Positions 48,400 to 56,813 are shown, numbered from the stretch's first letter. The stretch is DNA of 64,000 nt from an uncultured Bacteroidales bacterium (GCA_902801325.1 CADCHQ010000013.1:1-64000); one strand, 5' to 3'. Made by a program: numbers and translations. Notes: generated from the letters alone by a model not told the origin.

Positions 48400-50196
48400 A
48401 TGAGCAGGAACATCATCGACCGGTCTTGGGCCCAACTCATGGTTTGGAGCAAGCGAGGCATTCAGGAGAATCGTTTCATACTCCTGCTGGCTTTCCTTGT
48501 GGGTGTACTGACGGCTTTTGCTGGCTTGTTGCTAAAGTGGCTCATTGCCCACATCCAGTATTTGCTGACCCACCAGTTCAGCGACTCCTCGTCCAACTGG
48601 CTCTATCTCATCTATCCCGTAGTCGGCATCTTCCTCACCTCCGTCTTCATTCGTCGGATCGTGCGGGACGACATCGGCCACGGCGTGACAAAGATTCTTT
48701 TTGCCCTTGCCCGTAAGCAGAGCAACATCAAGTCCCACAACTGCTGGAGCAGCCTCATAGCCTCTGCCATCACCATCGGCTTTGGCGGATCTGTCGGTGC
48801 CGAGGCTCCTATCGTCCTCACGGGTTCTGCCATCGGCAGCAACCTGGGTCGCATGTTCCGCCTCAATGCCAAGCAGCTGATGCTCCTCGTGGGCTGTGGT
48901 GCTGCCGGTGCTGTGGCAGGCATCTTCAAGGCGCCCATAGCAGGTCTGGCCTTTGTGCTCGAGGTGCTGATGATAGACCTTTCCATGGGTTCGCTGCTGC
49001 CTCTGCTGGTATCCTGCGTGACGGCGGCAGCGGTGACATTCTCCATCACCGGCATCGACCCCATGTTCGATTTCCATCACGAATACGTCTTCTCTGCCAC
49101 CCGCATCCCTGCCAATGTCCTGCTGGGCATCGGCTGTGGCTTGGTGTCGTTGTACTTCACCCGCACCATGAATTTCCTCGAGGGCCTCTTCCGCAAGCTG
49201 AAGCATCCCTATCTTCGTTTCGCTGTGGGAGGCACCATGCTGTCTGTCCTCATCTTCCTCTTCCCGTCGCTCTACGGTGAAGGTTACGACCTCATCGAAC
49301 TCCTGCTTTCCGGCAACGGCGAACAGGACTGGCTGGCGGCGATGAACCACTCCATCTTCTATGGCGACAACCACATGCTCCTCATCTATCTTTCCCTCGT
49401 CATCGTCTTCAAGGTCTTTGCCACCTCTGCCACGAATGGGGGAGGGGGATGCGGTGGAGTCTTTGCCCCCACGCTGTTCCTGGGATGCATCTTCGGTTTC
49501 GTCTTCTCGCAGCTGTGGAACCAGGGCGGTTTCCTTGGCATCCATTTGGCAGAGAACAACTTCGCCCTTCTGGGCATGTGCGGACTCATGAGTGGTGTCA
49601 TGCATGCGCCCCTGACGGGAATCTTCCTCATTGCCGAGCTCACGGGAGGCTATCAGCTCTTCATGCCGCTGATGATTGTCTCTGTCTGTGCCTACCTCAC
49701 CATCCACATCTTCGAGCCTCACAGCATCTATGCCATGCGTCTCGCACGTCGTGGCGAGTTGCTCACCCATAACAAGGACCGGGCCATACTGACGCTGATG
49801 ACCATCGACTCCGTCATCGACCGCTACAGCAAGTTCCTCACTCCCGAGATGACGCTGGGTGAGGTCGTCAAGCAGATCTCCGCCTCGAAGCACAACGTCT
49901 TTCCCGTCCTCAATGCCCAGCGCCAGCTGGTGGCAGTGTTGTATATCGATGACATCCGTCACATCATGTTCCGCACCGAGCTCTACCAGCGCTTCACCGT
50001 CAGTCAGTTGATGGTGGAACCGCCTACGCGCCTCTTCACCAACGACGAGATGGAGGACATCGTCAAGGTCTTCGAACGCACCGGTGCCTGGACGCTCCCT
50101 GTGGTGGACGACGACAACTGTTTCGTCGGCTTCATCCGCAAGTCCCGCGTCTTCACCATCTACCGCGAACTGCTCGCTGATATTAGTAATGACTGA
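48400..50196 (+). CDS. ClC-family chloride channel/transporter with CBS pair
   Basis: 598 residues. About 430 residues of membrane domain carry GSVGAEAP with the gating glutamate, the gating-region match to GxxGPE, and NGGGGCGGVFAPTLFLG for the second selectivity segment. The C-terminal CBS pair (ASKHNVFPVLNAQRQLVAV and RTGAWTLPVVDDDNCFVGF) probably senses adenine nucleotides. The retained gating Glu suggests a Cl-/H+ exchanger rather than a pure channel. Confidence 0.93.
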   Translation: MSRNIIDRSWAQLMVWSKRGIQENRFILLLAFLVGVLTAFAGLLLKWLIAHIQYLLTHQFSDSSSNWLYLIYPVVGIFLTSVFIRRIVRDDIGHGVTKILFALARKQSNIKSHNCWSSLIASAITIGFGGSVGAEAPIVLTGSAIGSNLGRMFRLNAKQLMLLVGCGAAGAVAGIFKAPIAGLAFVLEVLMIDLSMGSLLPLLVSCVTAAAVTFSITGIDPMFDFHHEYVFSATRIPANVLLGIGCGLVSLYFTRTMNFLEGLFRKLKHPYLRFAVGGTMLSVLIFLFPSLYGEGYDLIELLLSGNGEQDWLAAMNHSIFYGDNHMLLIYLSLVIVFKVFATSATNGGGGCGGVFAPTLFLGCIFGFVFSQLWNQGGFLGIHLAENNFALLGMCGLMSGVMHAPLTGIFLIAELTGGYQLFMPLMIVSVCAYLTIHIFEPHSIYAMRLARRGELLTHNKDRAILTLMTIDSVIDRYSKFLTPEMTLGEVVKQISASKHNVFPVLNAQRQLVAVLYIDDIRHIMFRTELYQRFTVSQLMVEPPTRLFTNDEMEDIVKVFERTGAWTLPVVDDDNCFVGFIRKSRVFTIYRELLADISND

Positions 50197-50198
50197 CC

Positions 50199-50351
50199 AT
50201 TAACCATTGACCATTGACCATTGACCTCTCAATAACCATTAACCGTTAACCATTAAACATTAAACTCTCTTTAGGCTCTCCTCCCCACGGGGGGCAACGC
50301 AAGTTAGGCGTCAGCGTTGGGGAGCTTGCGACGGAGGTCGGGGAGAGGGGC
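50199..50351 (+). repeat. CCATTGA/CCATTAA repeats plus palindromic element copy 7
   Basis: Head-to-tail CCATTGA and CCATTAA heptamers run 50199-50267. They are followed by CTCTCTTTAGGCTCTCCTCC, arms CTCCTCCCC and GGGGGG, a loop insertion of about 45 bp with a CGCAAG/CTTGCG hairpin, and the tail CGGGGAGAGGGG. The same composite without the loop insertion lies at 52370-52451. The 166-bp interval 50197-50362 contains no gene. Confidence 0.8.
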
Positions 50352-50362
50352 TTTAAATTCTT

Positions 50363-51379
50363 ATGTCTAAACTTCGCATCATATTCATGGGAACCCCCGA
50401 CTTCGCTGTCGAGTCCCTTCGCCGTCTTGTAGAGGACGGATGCCAGGTAGTAGCCGTAGTCACTATGCCAGACAAGGCCGTAGGCCGTCACCACGATGTC
50501 CTGCAGCAGAGTCCTGTCAAGCAGTATGCCCTGTCGCAGCACATCCCCGTCCTGCAACCCGAACGTCTGAAGGACGAGACGTTCCTCAGCGAGTTGCGTA
50601 GCTACCAGGCCGACCTTCAGGTGGTGGTAGCCTTCCGCATGCTCCCCGAAGTCGTGTGGGCCATGCCACGCCTCGGCACTTTCAACCTCCATGCTGCCCT
50701 CCTTCCGCAGTACCGTGGTGCAGCCCCCATCAACTGGGCCATCATCAACGGAGAGAAGGAGACCGGTATCACCACCTTCTTCCTCGACCACGACATCGAC
50801 ACCGGTCAGGTCATCTATCGCCAGTCCGTCCCCATCCATGACGACGACGATGCCGAGGCAGTCCACGACAGACTCATGCTCCTGGGTGCCGACCTCGTCC
50901 TCCGCACCGTCCACGATGTCGAGGCGGGTCAGGTCCATCCCATCCCCCAGAGCCAGCTGCAGGTCGATGGTCCCCTGCGTCCTGCCCCCAAGATCTTCAA
51001 GGAGACGTGTCAGATACGCTGGGCCGACCTCACCTCCCGCGAGGTCTACAACTTCGTCCGTGGCCTCTCTCCCTATCCCGCAGCCTGGACCACCCTCAAT
51101 GGCACGATGCTGAAGATCTACCAGGTACAAGACCTACCCCAGCCCTCCCTTAAAGGGAGGGAGAACTTTGCGTCAGATTCTGAATTTCTCCTCCCCATTA
51201 CGGGGGAGGATGGGAGGGGGCTAGCTGGTACCCTCCTGACCGACGGCAAGTCCTACCTCCGCATCGCGTGTCGCGAGGGATGGGTGTCCGTACTCTCCCT
51301 CCAGCTTGCCGGTAAGCGTCGGATGTCCATCGAGGACTTCCTTCGCGGTGCACACATCGACGCGAAGTGTGTCATTTAG
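50363..51379 (+). CDS. fmt: Methionyl-tRNA formyltransferase, with repeat-encoded insert
   Basis: 338 residues, slightly longer than usual. It formylates initiator Met-tRNA. IIFMGTPDFAV opens the formyltransferase domain. NLHAALLPQYRGAAPINWA and GITTFFLDHDIDTGQV hold the catalytic Asn/His/Asp region. The C-terminal OB-like domain begins near residue 210 (FVRGLSPYPAAW). Between VQD and GTLLTDGKSYLRIA about 30 residues (including QPSLKGREN and LPITGEDGRGL) are encoded by two palindromic elements, copies 8 and 9. They fall in a variable loop of the C-terminal domain, so the enzyme is probably still active. Confidence 0.95.
   Translation: MSKLRIIFMGTPDFAVESLRRLVEDGCQVVAVVTMPDKAVGRHHDVLQQSPVKQYALSQHIPVLQPERLKDETFLSELRSYQADLQVVVAFRMLPEVVWAMPRLGTFNLHAALLPQYRGAAPINWAIINGEKETGITTFFLDHDIDTGQVIYRQSVPIHDDDDAEAVHDRLMLLGADLVLRTVHDVEAGQVHPIPQSQLQVDGPLRPAPKIFKETCQIRWADLTSREVYNFVRGLSPYPAAWTTLNGTMLKIYQVQDLPQPSLKGRENFASDSEFLLPITGEDGRGLAGTLLTDGKSYLRIACREGWVSVLSLQLAGKRRMSIEDFLRGAHIDAKCVI
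51131..51161 (-). repeat. Palindromic element copy 8 (inside fmt)
   Basis: GACCTACCCCAG, then CCCTCCCTT (51143-51151), A, AAGGGAGGG (51153-51161). The element is read through in frame. Its GACCTACCCC end corresponds to the GACCCACCCC end of copies 4 and 5. Confidence 0.8.
51188..51222 (+). repeat. Palindromic element copy 9 (inside fmt)
   Basis: TCCTCCCC (51189-51196), a 6-base loop, GGGGAGGA (51203-51210) and the tail TGGGAGGGGGC. It is opposite in orientation to copy 8, 27 bp away, so the two form an inverted pair with the spacer translated in frame. Confidence 0.75.
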
Positions 51380-51544
51380 CCCCCCTTTTCGCCCTTGTAA
51401 GGCAATAAAATCTAAAAAAATGCAAAAATATTGCAATTTGTGAACACCGAATTACAATTATTTATTACATTTGCAGTCGCTAACCATTAAAAACAATACG
51501 CCTATCGACAAAACATTACCCCAGAAATAGTTAATTGAAAGGTA

Positions 51545-52159
51545 ATGGATAATTACATCAAGCAGACCGACGAACAACTGGTCCGCATGTACGAAGAAGG
51601 CGACTTCCAAGCATTCGATGTTCTTTTAGCACGTCATCAAGACTGTGTCTTTGGTTTCATATATGGTATGGTAGCCGACAATGAGCTGGCAAACGATGTC
51701 TTCCAGGACACCTTTGTCAAGGTCATCATGGCCATCCGCAACGGCAACTACACCGAGTCGGGTCAGTTCTTGGCATGGGTCAAGCGTGTGGCACGCAACC
51801 TCGTCCTCGACCGTTTCCGCAGCATGCGTACTGCCATGCGCAACGTCGTCTCCAACGAAGTTGTCGATGGTGAGGGCGAAGTCGTTGGCGACCTCTTCAA
51901 CGATCCCTCGCTCTGCGAACCCAATGTCGAGGATCAGCTCCTCGTCGAGCAGTCCCACGAAGATGTCCGCGACATGATCGACCTCCTCCCCGACAACCAG
52001 CGCGAAGTCGTCGTCATGCGTTACTACCGCGACATGTCCTTCAAGGAGATTGCCGAGGCCACCGGCGTCAGCATCAACACCTCTCTCGGCCGCATGCGTT
52101 ATGCCATGATCAACCTCCGTCGCATGGCGCAGCACCGCGATCTCTACCTCGACGCATAG
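51545..52159 (+). CDS. ECF-type RNA polymerase sigma factor
   Basis: 204 residues. Region 2 is LLARHQDCVFGFIYGMV through NDVFQDTFVKVIMAIRNG and WVKRVARNLVLDRFR. Region 4 is LLPDNQREVVVMRYYRDM followed by the recognition helix SFKEIAEATGVSINTSLGRM. No anti-sigma gene follows, so it is not the FecI/FecR type; a hairpin terminator follows instead. The 165-bp upstream region is AT-rich and probably holds the promoter, but I cannot fix one. Confidence 0.94.
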   Translation: MDNYIKQTDEQLVRMYEEGDFQAFDVLLARHQDCVFGFIYGMVADNELANDVFQDTFVKVIMAIRNGNYTESGQFLAWVKRVARNLVLDRFRSMRTAMRNVVSNEVVDGEGEVVGDLFNDPSLCEPNVEDQLLVEQSHEDVRDMIDLLPDNQREVVVMRYYRDMSFKEIAEATGVSINTSLGRMRYAMINLRRMAQHRDLYLDA

Positions 52160-52186
52160 TCCCGTCCCCACATCCCAACTTTTTCA

Positions 52187-52236
52187 TAAAAAAAGCAACC
52201 TGTCCGCACAATAAACGGCAGGTTGCTTTCGTTGTA
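52187..52236 (+). terminator. Terminator of the sigma-factor gene
   Basis: AAAGCAACCTG (52192-52202) and CAGGTTGCTTT (52219-52229) form an 11-bp stem with a 16-base loop. The A run upstream makes it potentially bidirectional. Confidence 0.85.
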
Positions 52237-52255
52237 TAAGTAAAGAACATACTAA

Positions 52256-52360
52256 TTACGAAGTCCGAGTTACGAAGTCCAAGTTACGAAGTCTGAGTAA
52301 AGAAGTCTGAGTAAAGAAGTCCGAATTACGAAGTCCGAGTTACGAAGTCCGAGTCACGAA
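52256..52360. repeat. 14-bp tandem repeat array
   Basis: Seven full units of TTACGAAGTCCGAG or one- to three-base variants run 52256-52353, with a partial unit TCACGAA to 52360. The 311-bp interval 52160-52470 holds a terminator, this array, CCATTGA heptamers and palindromic element copy 10. Confidence 0.9.
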
Positions 52361-52369
52361 ACACCATTG

Positions 52370-52451
52370 ACCATTGACCATTAACCGTTAAACATTAACC
52401 ATTAAACTCTCTTTAGGCTCTCCTCCCCACGGGGGGAGCGGGGAGAGGGGC
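52370..52451 (+). repeat. CCATTAA heptamers plus palindromic element copy 10
   Basis: CCATTGACCATTGACC and CCATTAA units lead into CTCTCTTTAGGCTCTCCTCC, arms CTCCTCCCC and GGGGGGAG, and the tail CGGGGAGAGGGG. It is near-identical to 50235-50351 apart from the loop insertion there. Confidence 0.8.
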
Positions 52452-52470
52452 CTCCAACTAGTTTTCGCCT

Positions 52471-52575
52471 ATGATCCAACAACTACCCCAAGAAGCACCG
52501 CACCTCAACCCTGAAGTACTTCAATTCATTCGCGACTTTGCTCGCAACTACAAACCCGTTCGCCCCACATGTTAG
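52471..52575 (+). CDS. Possible 34-residue leader peptide overlapping rpe
   Basis: ATG 52471 to TAG 52573-52575 encodes 34 residues, beginning MIQQLPQEAPHLNPEV and including LQFIRDFARNYKPVR, a plausible amphipathic helix. The stop overlaps the rpe start (ATG 52569), so translation of the two could be coupled. The composition looks protein-like and the frame fills the gap between the repeat element and rpe. I do not recognise a family. It may be a conserved Bacteroidales micropeptide or a leader peptide. Confidence 0.45.
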   Translation: MIQQLPQEAPHLNPEVLQFIRDFARNYKPVRPTC

Positions 52576-53216
52576 TAGCACCCTCTTTGTTGGCGGCCGA
52601 TTTCGGCAATCTCGAACGAGAGATGCAATGGTTCAATGAGAGCCAGGCCGACTATCTCCATCTCGACGTCATGGACGGCGTCTTCGTTCCCAACATCTCC
52701 TTCGGTTTCCCTGTCCTTCGTCATGTCGCACGTCTGTGCCGTAAGCCCCTCGACGTCCACCTTATGATTGTCGAGCCGCAGAAGTTCATTCGTCAGGTAG
52801 CCGATCTGGGAGCCTACTACATGAATGTCCATTTCGAGGCGCTCACCCACCACCACCGTGTCCTTCAGCAGATCCGCGAGGCAGGTCTCCATCCTGCCGT
52901 CACGCTATGCCCCTCCACGCCAGTCTCCCTCTTGGCAGATATCATCACGGAGGTCGACATGGTGCTTCTCATGTCTGTCAACCCCGGTTTCGGGGGACAG
53001 CAGTTCATCCCCCACACCCTCATCAAGGTCCGTCAGCTTCGTCAGCTCATCCAGCAGGCCGGCAGCAGCGCCTTGATAGAGATCGACGGAGGAGTCAACC
53101 TCCGCACCGGTCAGCAGCTTGCCGAAGCTGGTGCCGACGTCCTCGTCGCAGGTTCCTTTGTCTTCGGTGCTGATAAGCCCGCCGAAGCCATCACCTCCCT
53201 CAAGTGTCTTTCGTAA
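52569..53216 (+). CDS. rpe: Ribulose-phosphate 3-epimerase
   Basis: 215 residues, TIM barrel of the pentose phosphate pathway. SLLAADFGNLEREM, LHLDVMDGVFVPNISFG (metal His/Asp), MSVNPGFGGQQF and IEIDGGVN (second catalytic Asp) are all present. It is the last clear core gene before the accessory region; a strong terminator follows. Confidence 0.96.
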   Translation: MLVAPSLLAADFGNLEREMQWFNESQADYLHLDVMDGVFVPNISFGFPVLRHVARLCRKPLDVHLMIVEPQKFIRQVADLGAYYMNVHFEALTHHHRVLQQIREAGLHPAVTLCPSTPVSLLADIITEVDMVLLMSVNPGFGGQQFIPHTLIKVRQLRQLIQQAGSSALIEIDGGVNLRTGQQLAEAGADVLVAGSFVFGADKPAEAITSLKCLS

Positions 53217-53240
53217 TACCGAGTAGATATTTGTTTAAAC

Positions 53241-53272
53241 AAGGAACCTCCCCAACAGGGAGGTTCCTTTGC
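53241..53272 (+). terminator. Terminator of rpe
   Basis: AAGGAACCTCCC (53241-53252), loop CAACA, GGGAGGTTCCTT (53258-53269): a perfect 12-bp stem followed by T-rich sequence. The inner part resembles the CCTCCC/GGGAGG palindromic elements and may derive from one. Confidence 0.9.
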
Positions 53273-53289
53273 TTATTAAAAATGCAAAT

Positions 53290-53341
53290 GTCACAATGTC
53301 ACAATGTCACAATGTCACAATACAATTATAGTATCCGGCAA
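53290..53341 (+). repeat. GTCACAAT array 1, edge of the accessory region
   Basis: Four perfect GTCACAAT units (53290-53321) are followed after 12 bp by TCCGGCAA (53334-53341). The same order, array then TCCGGCAA, recurs at 58378-58410. The array separates rpe from the AT-rich methyltransferase operon. Confidence 0.85.
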
Positions 53342-53342
53342 A

Positions 53343-54338
53343 TTAAATCATTTTATTATTTACATTTTCTATAGCTTCTTGTAATGACTTCGCAATGTAC
53401 CACATAAACACTGGTGGTACGGCGTTACCTATTTGTTTATAGGATTTAGACTCAGAATCATTTAGTAAAAACGTATCAGGGAAAGACTGTATTCTGGCGG
53501 CTTCTCTTGGGGTGAATCTTCTATATAATTCTGTTTGAGGATTAACTAAAAGCAAAGGGTCTCTAGAGTTAATACTAGTCTTTGCCAAATGGGATGTAAT
53601 GGTAAGGCAGGGGGCATCTAAACTTTGCCAGAGTCCACGTTTCATATTATTTTTGGCTTTTTTCATACCATCTACAGCCCTTTGTGAAAAGTAGTATTTC
53701 TGCTCAGGGATAGCCAATTCATCAATTACCTTACATAAAGGGGTGAATCCCTTTTCTTCAGTACAAATCCCAGTAGGAAAAACATAGTTACATTCTATAT
53801 CATTTCTAATACCAACAATAATTACTCTTTCCCTTCTTTGAGGTACACCAAATTCTACTGCTTTCATTAACTTATATTGTACGTTGTACCCTTCAGCAGT
53901 AAATTCATCTACAATCTTCTTTATAATAGCACCCTTTTTCAAAGTTAGTAAACCTTTTACATTCTCACAGATGAAGTATTTGGGATGCTTAGTATGAAGG
54001 AAGCGAACAATTTGTTTATATAGGTTTGCCCTTGCATCATTTGTATCTTTTGTAGGATTAACCGTACTAAATGACTGGCAGGGAAATCCACCTATCATTA
54101 TATCAATATCTGGAAGGGCATTAAAATCCTCATCCATAACATCAGCACAGATGGCTTTATGGCTAAAGTTCTTATTATATGTATCCACTGCCCATTTGTC
54201 AAAATCAACAGCATATACAATATCATAGGATAGTTTTTTATACCTTTTATTTAAGTATGTAAAACCACCTATCATACCTAAGTCAGAGCCACCACAGCCA
54301 CAGAAAAGGGATGCTACTTTTAATTTCTTATTCGGCAT
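53343..54338 (-). CDS. DNA (cytosine-5) methyltransferase 1
   Basis: 331 residues, complete m5C methyltransferase. Motif I is LFCGCGGSDLGM, motif IV GGFPCQSFSTV with the catalytic Cys, motif VI ENVKGLL, motif VIII QRRERVIIVG, motif IX REAARIQSFPD and motif X QIGNAVPP. The variable target-recognition region between VIII and IX is short (about 80 residues). The base composition is clearly more AT-rich than that of the core genes. The start overlaps the 3' end of the DUF3883 gene by 11 bp, so the operon reads methyltransferase 2, nuclease, methyltransferase 1. Confidence 0.96.
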   Translation of the reverse strand: MPNKKLKVASLFCGCGGSDLGMIGGFTYLNKRYKKLSYDIVYAVDFDKWAVDTYNKNFSHKAICADVMDEDFNALPDIDIMIGGFPCQSFSTVNPTKDTNDARANLYKQIVRFLHTKHPKYFICENVKGLLTLKKGAIIKKIVDEFTAEGYNVQYKLMKAVEFGVPQRRERVIIVGIRNDIECNYVFPTGICTEEKGFTPLCKVIDELAIPEQKYYFSQRAVDGMKKAKNNMKRGLWQSLDAPCLTITSHLAKTSINSRDPLLLVNPQTELYRRFTPREAARIQSFPDTFLLNDSESKSYKQIGNAVPPVFMWYIAKSLQEAIENVNNKMI

Positions 54339-55746
54339 ATCTTTTTTCTATTACACTAGCATCAAAGTTCATTTGATAAATAGTAGGATAAACTTCTATT
54401 TCACCATCAACAGATTTTTTATATGGATTCTGTATTCTTACTATAAATGTCTTTGTTTTTGTAAAGTACACACGATATATGTTATAGTATTCACCATATT
54501 GTTCAGCAGCCACCCATTCTTTAGCAGTTATATTTAATGAATCACTCCATATACTATCAAAAGAAGGTTCTGTTATTCTTTTTGTAGATTTCACTTCTAT
54601 ATATCGAGCAAATTCTGGTTTCGTAGGGTTTTCATCTGCTTCTATAGAAGAAATATCGTAGCCCAGTCCCTTAGTCTTTCCTAGTAACAGTACTTTATTT
54701 ACTAATCTTTCCCTATATGCTTTAACCCTTTCTTGTTCCAAACGGAATACTAATGCTTCGCCTTCATCTCCTAAATCTACAGATGATTTAGTAGCCCCAG
54801 ATTCGGCTTTTTGTTCACCCTTACTAGCTATTTCTATTTCATCGTTAAAACTGGTTTGCATATCTATAAGTTCACTATTAAATGTTCCATAGTATGCCTT
54901 CCAATCCGAAAAATATGTGTTACGTCCTACTTTTGTAGATAAATCATACTTATAGGCATCAAAATCTATTTGGTTTAAGTGCTTCAGAAATATGGCTATG
55001 GCTTTATTTTCGTTTTTATTAAGCCAGATAAATGTACTATCTGTCTCTACTATATTCGCCAATTCCAGAAGGTTAAACTGTTCTTTTATGTGTTGCCAAT
55101 CCCTAGACCCAGATAATTTTTCACGCTTTACTTTATTTCTCCTATCTTCCATAATACGGTTATATACCACATCATATCCGACCAATCCTTGCAAAACATC
55201 CAAATTATTCAGTACATAATAGCCTATTTCTTGCTTTGTTAGAAGTACCTTCTTTTCTTGCGATTGGGCATAATATAATAGTGCAACAACATAACAGAAG
55301 GGCTTTATTCTTATGTTATTCTTCAAATCTTCTTCTATAAATTGTACCCATTTTGCACCATTTGGAAATTGAAAATTAAGGCACAAATTCTTAAAGAAGG
55401 TAGGATAATCACTTTTTTCTACTAGATATTTACAGGATTCGGATTCGTAAATATAAGTAGTACTATTTTCTTCTATTGGATAGTATAGCCCTAAAAGTGT
55501 ACCCGCTATTTCAGTCAAATGATTTAATACCGTTTTCTGGTTACTATCTGATAATGTATCAAAAGATGCAGTTTGAAACAGAGCCTTTGCTAGCACCTTG
55601 CAACAAGCAGCCTTAAAAACGCTTTCTTCACAGGGGCAAAATTTATGTACCATATTTGCATACAAAGGGAGCAGATCTTCCATATCTGATTGGCTTTTCC
55701 CCCTTATTATAGTACATCTAAACTGATTTTCTGGGTGGTACATCAT
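54328..55746 (-). CDS. DUF3883 (NOV C-terminal) protein, probable restriction endonuclease
   Basis: 472 residues. The first 320 or so are helical and unrecognised. From about residue 326 (DLGDEGEALVFRLEQERV) the protein matches DUF3883, the nuclease-like C-terminus of Protein NO VEIN. LGYDISS (Asp near 365) and YIEVKST (Glu and Lys near 387-389) give the D...ExK active site of PD-(D/E)XK nucleases. Flanking m5C methyltransferases with overlapping frames (ATGA with methyltransferase 2, 11 bp with methyltransferase 1) make a type II restriction enzyme the best reading. Cleavage activity and target are inferred. Confidence 0.8.
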   Translation of the reverse strand: MMYHPENQFRCTIIRGKSQSDMEDLLPLYANMVHKFCPCEESVFKAACCKVLAKALFQTASFDTLSDSNQKTVLNHLTEIAGTLLGLYYPIEENSTTYIYESESCKYLVEKSDYPTFFKNLCLNFQFPNGAKWVQFIEEDLKNNIRIKPFCYVVALLYYAQSQEKKVLLTKQEIGYYVLNNLDVLQGLVGYDVVYNRIMEDRRNKVKREKLSGSRDWQHIKEQFNLLELANIVETDSTFIWLNKNENKAIAIFLKHLNQIDFDAYKYDLSTKVGRNTYFSDWKAYYGTFNSELIDMQTSFNDEIEIASKGEQKAESGATKSSVDLGDEGEALVFRLEQERVKAYRERLVNKVLLLGKTKGLGYDISSIEADENPTKPEFARYIEVKSTKRITEPSFDSIWSDSLNITAKEWVAAEQYGEYYNIYRVYFTKTKTFIVRIQNPYKKSVDGEIEVYPTIYQMNFDASVIEKRYAE

Positions 55747-56813
55747 AACATATCTTTTAATTTGGTTGCTATTACTTGTGCTAAAATGGGTGGTACAGCA
55801 TTACCGACTTGCTTTAATTTACTAGTCTTTCCGCACAGAAATACAAAATCGTCTGGGAAAGATTGTATTCTAGCAGATTCTCTAACTGTAGGTACTCTGT
55901 TATAAAGATAATGAAAATGATGGAAATGACCTGTATCAATGGTAATACTAGGTTTCTTACTGTTTAATCTAGTCCAAGCGATATGTACCTTTCTTGTTTG
56001 TTGCAATTCTATTGGAAGGTCTTTGTAATTTCCTCCATCAGGTACCATAGCTATTATTTCTTGTGTCCTTTCCGTATGTATTGTGATTTCGTGATTATAT
56101 ATGCCATTACTGTTTTTCCTCATAAGTTTTTGATAATTACTTAGAGGTTCAGAAGTATAGAAAGTACCATCTACTACTGAATTTTCTGGTAAGTCAGAGA
56201 TGGCATCCCAGGAAGTAATAGGTTCTTTTACAGTTGGCTCGGGATATTCGTAAGTTTTGCCATCTAGCATTCCAACAAAAATAGCCCTTTTACGATTCTG
56301 TGGTACACCGTAGTTAGAAGCCATTAGTACTTTAGTGACTACAGTATATCCTAATGATTCAAAATCATTCACTATAGCATTCTTTATAATACCATTACCC
56401 ATGGTTAGGATATTGGGTACATTTTCAAGAACAAAGGCCTTTGGCTTGAAATATGCTACCATCTTAACGAATGATTTATATAATTCATTACGTTTATCTT
56501 CGATGATACGTTTACCAGCTACGGAAAAGCCTTGACAAGGTGGCCCACCTATGATTACATCTATTTTTTCACCTTTTATTTTTTTATTTACTTCTTCAGG
56601 TGATAAAGTGGATAAATCTGCACATAGTACATCGCTATTTTTATGGTTGTACTTATATGTAGTAAGGGCATCTTCCCACACATCAATACCAAGTAGTACA
56701 TTATATCCGGCTTTTTCAAATCCAAGAGATAATCCACCACATCCACAGAATAAATCTAATACATTAAGTGCAGGTTCTACTTGTTTCGCATGAAGCGAAT
56801 ATTTGTTTGCCAT
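55743..56813 (-). CDS. DNA (cytosine-5) methyltransferase 2
   Basis: 356 residues, complete m5C methyltransferase distinct from methyltransferase 1. Motif I is LFCGCGGLSLGFEKAGYN, motif IV GGPPCQGFSVAGKR, motif VI ENVPNIL, motif VIII QNRKRAIFVG, motif IX RESARIQSFPD and motif X QVGNAVPP. It is first in the operon and its stop overlaps the nuclease start. Two different methyltransferases with one nuclease suggests an asymmetric recognition site, one enzyme per strand. Confidence 0.96.
   Translation of the reverse strand: MANKYSLHAKQVEPALNVLDLFCGCGGLSLGFEKAGYNVLLGIDVWEDALTTYKYNHKNSDVLCADLSTLSPEEVNKKIKGEKIDVIIGGPPCQGFSVAGKRIIEDKRNELYKSFVKMVAYFKPKAFVLENVPNILTMGNGIIKNAIVNDFESLGYTVVTKVLMASNYGVPQNRKRAIFVGMLDGKTYEYPEPTVKEPITSWDAISDLPENSVVDGTFYTSEPLSNYQKLMRKNSNGIYNHEITIHTERTQEIIAMVPDGGNYKDLPIELQQTRKVHIAWTRLNSKKPSITIDTGHFHHFHYLYNRVPTVRESARIQSFPDDFVFLCGKTSKLKQVGNAVPPILAQVIATKLKDML

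Noticed and set aside
48532..49962. Antisense open frame of 476 codons over the ClC gene
   Set aside because: Highly acidic/His-rich shadow translation of a membrane-protein gene; no recognisable domain or start signal.
50246..51130. Antisense open frame of 294 codons over fmt
   Set aside because: Shadow of fmt, with low-complexity acidic translation and no supporting features.
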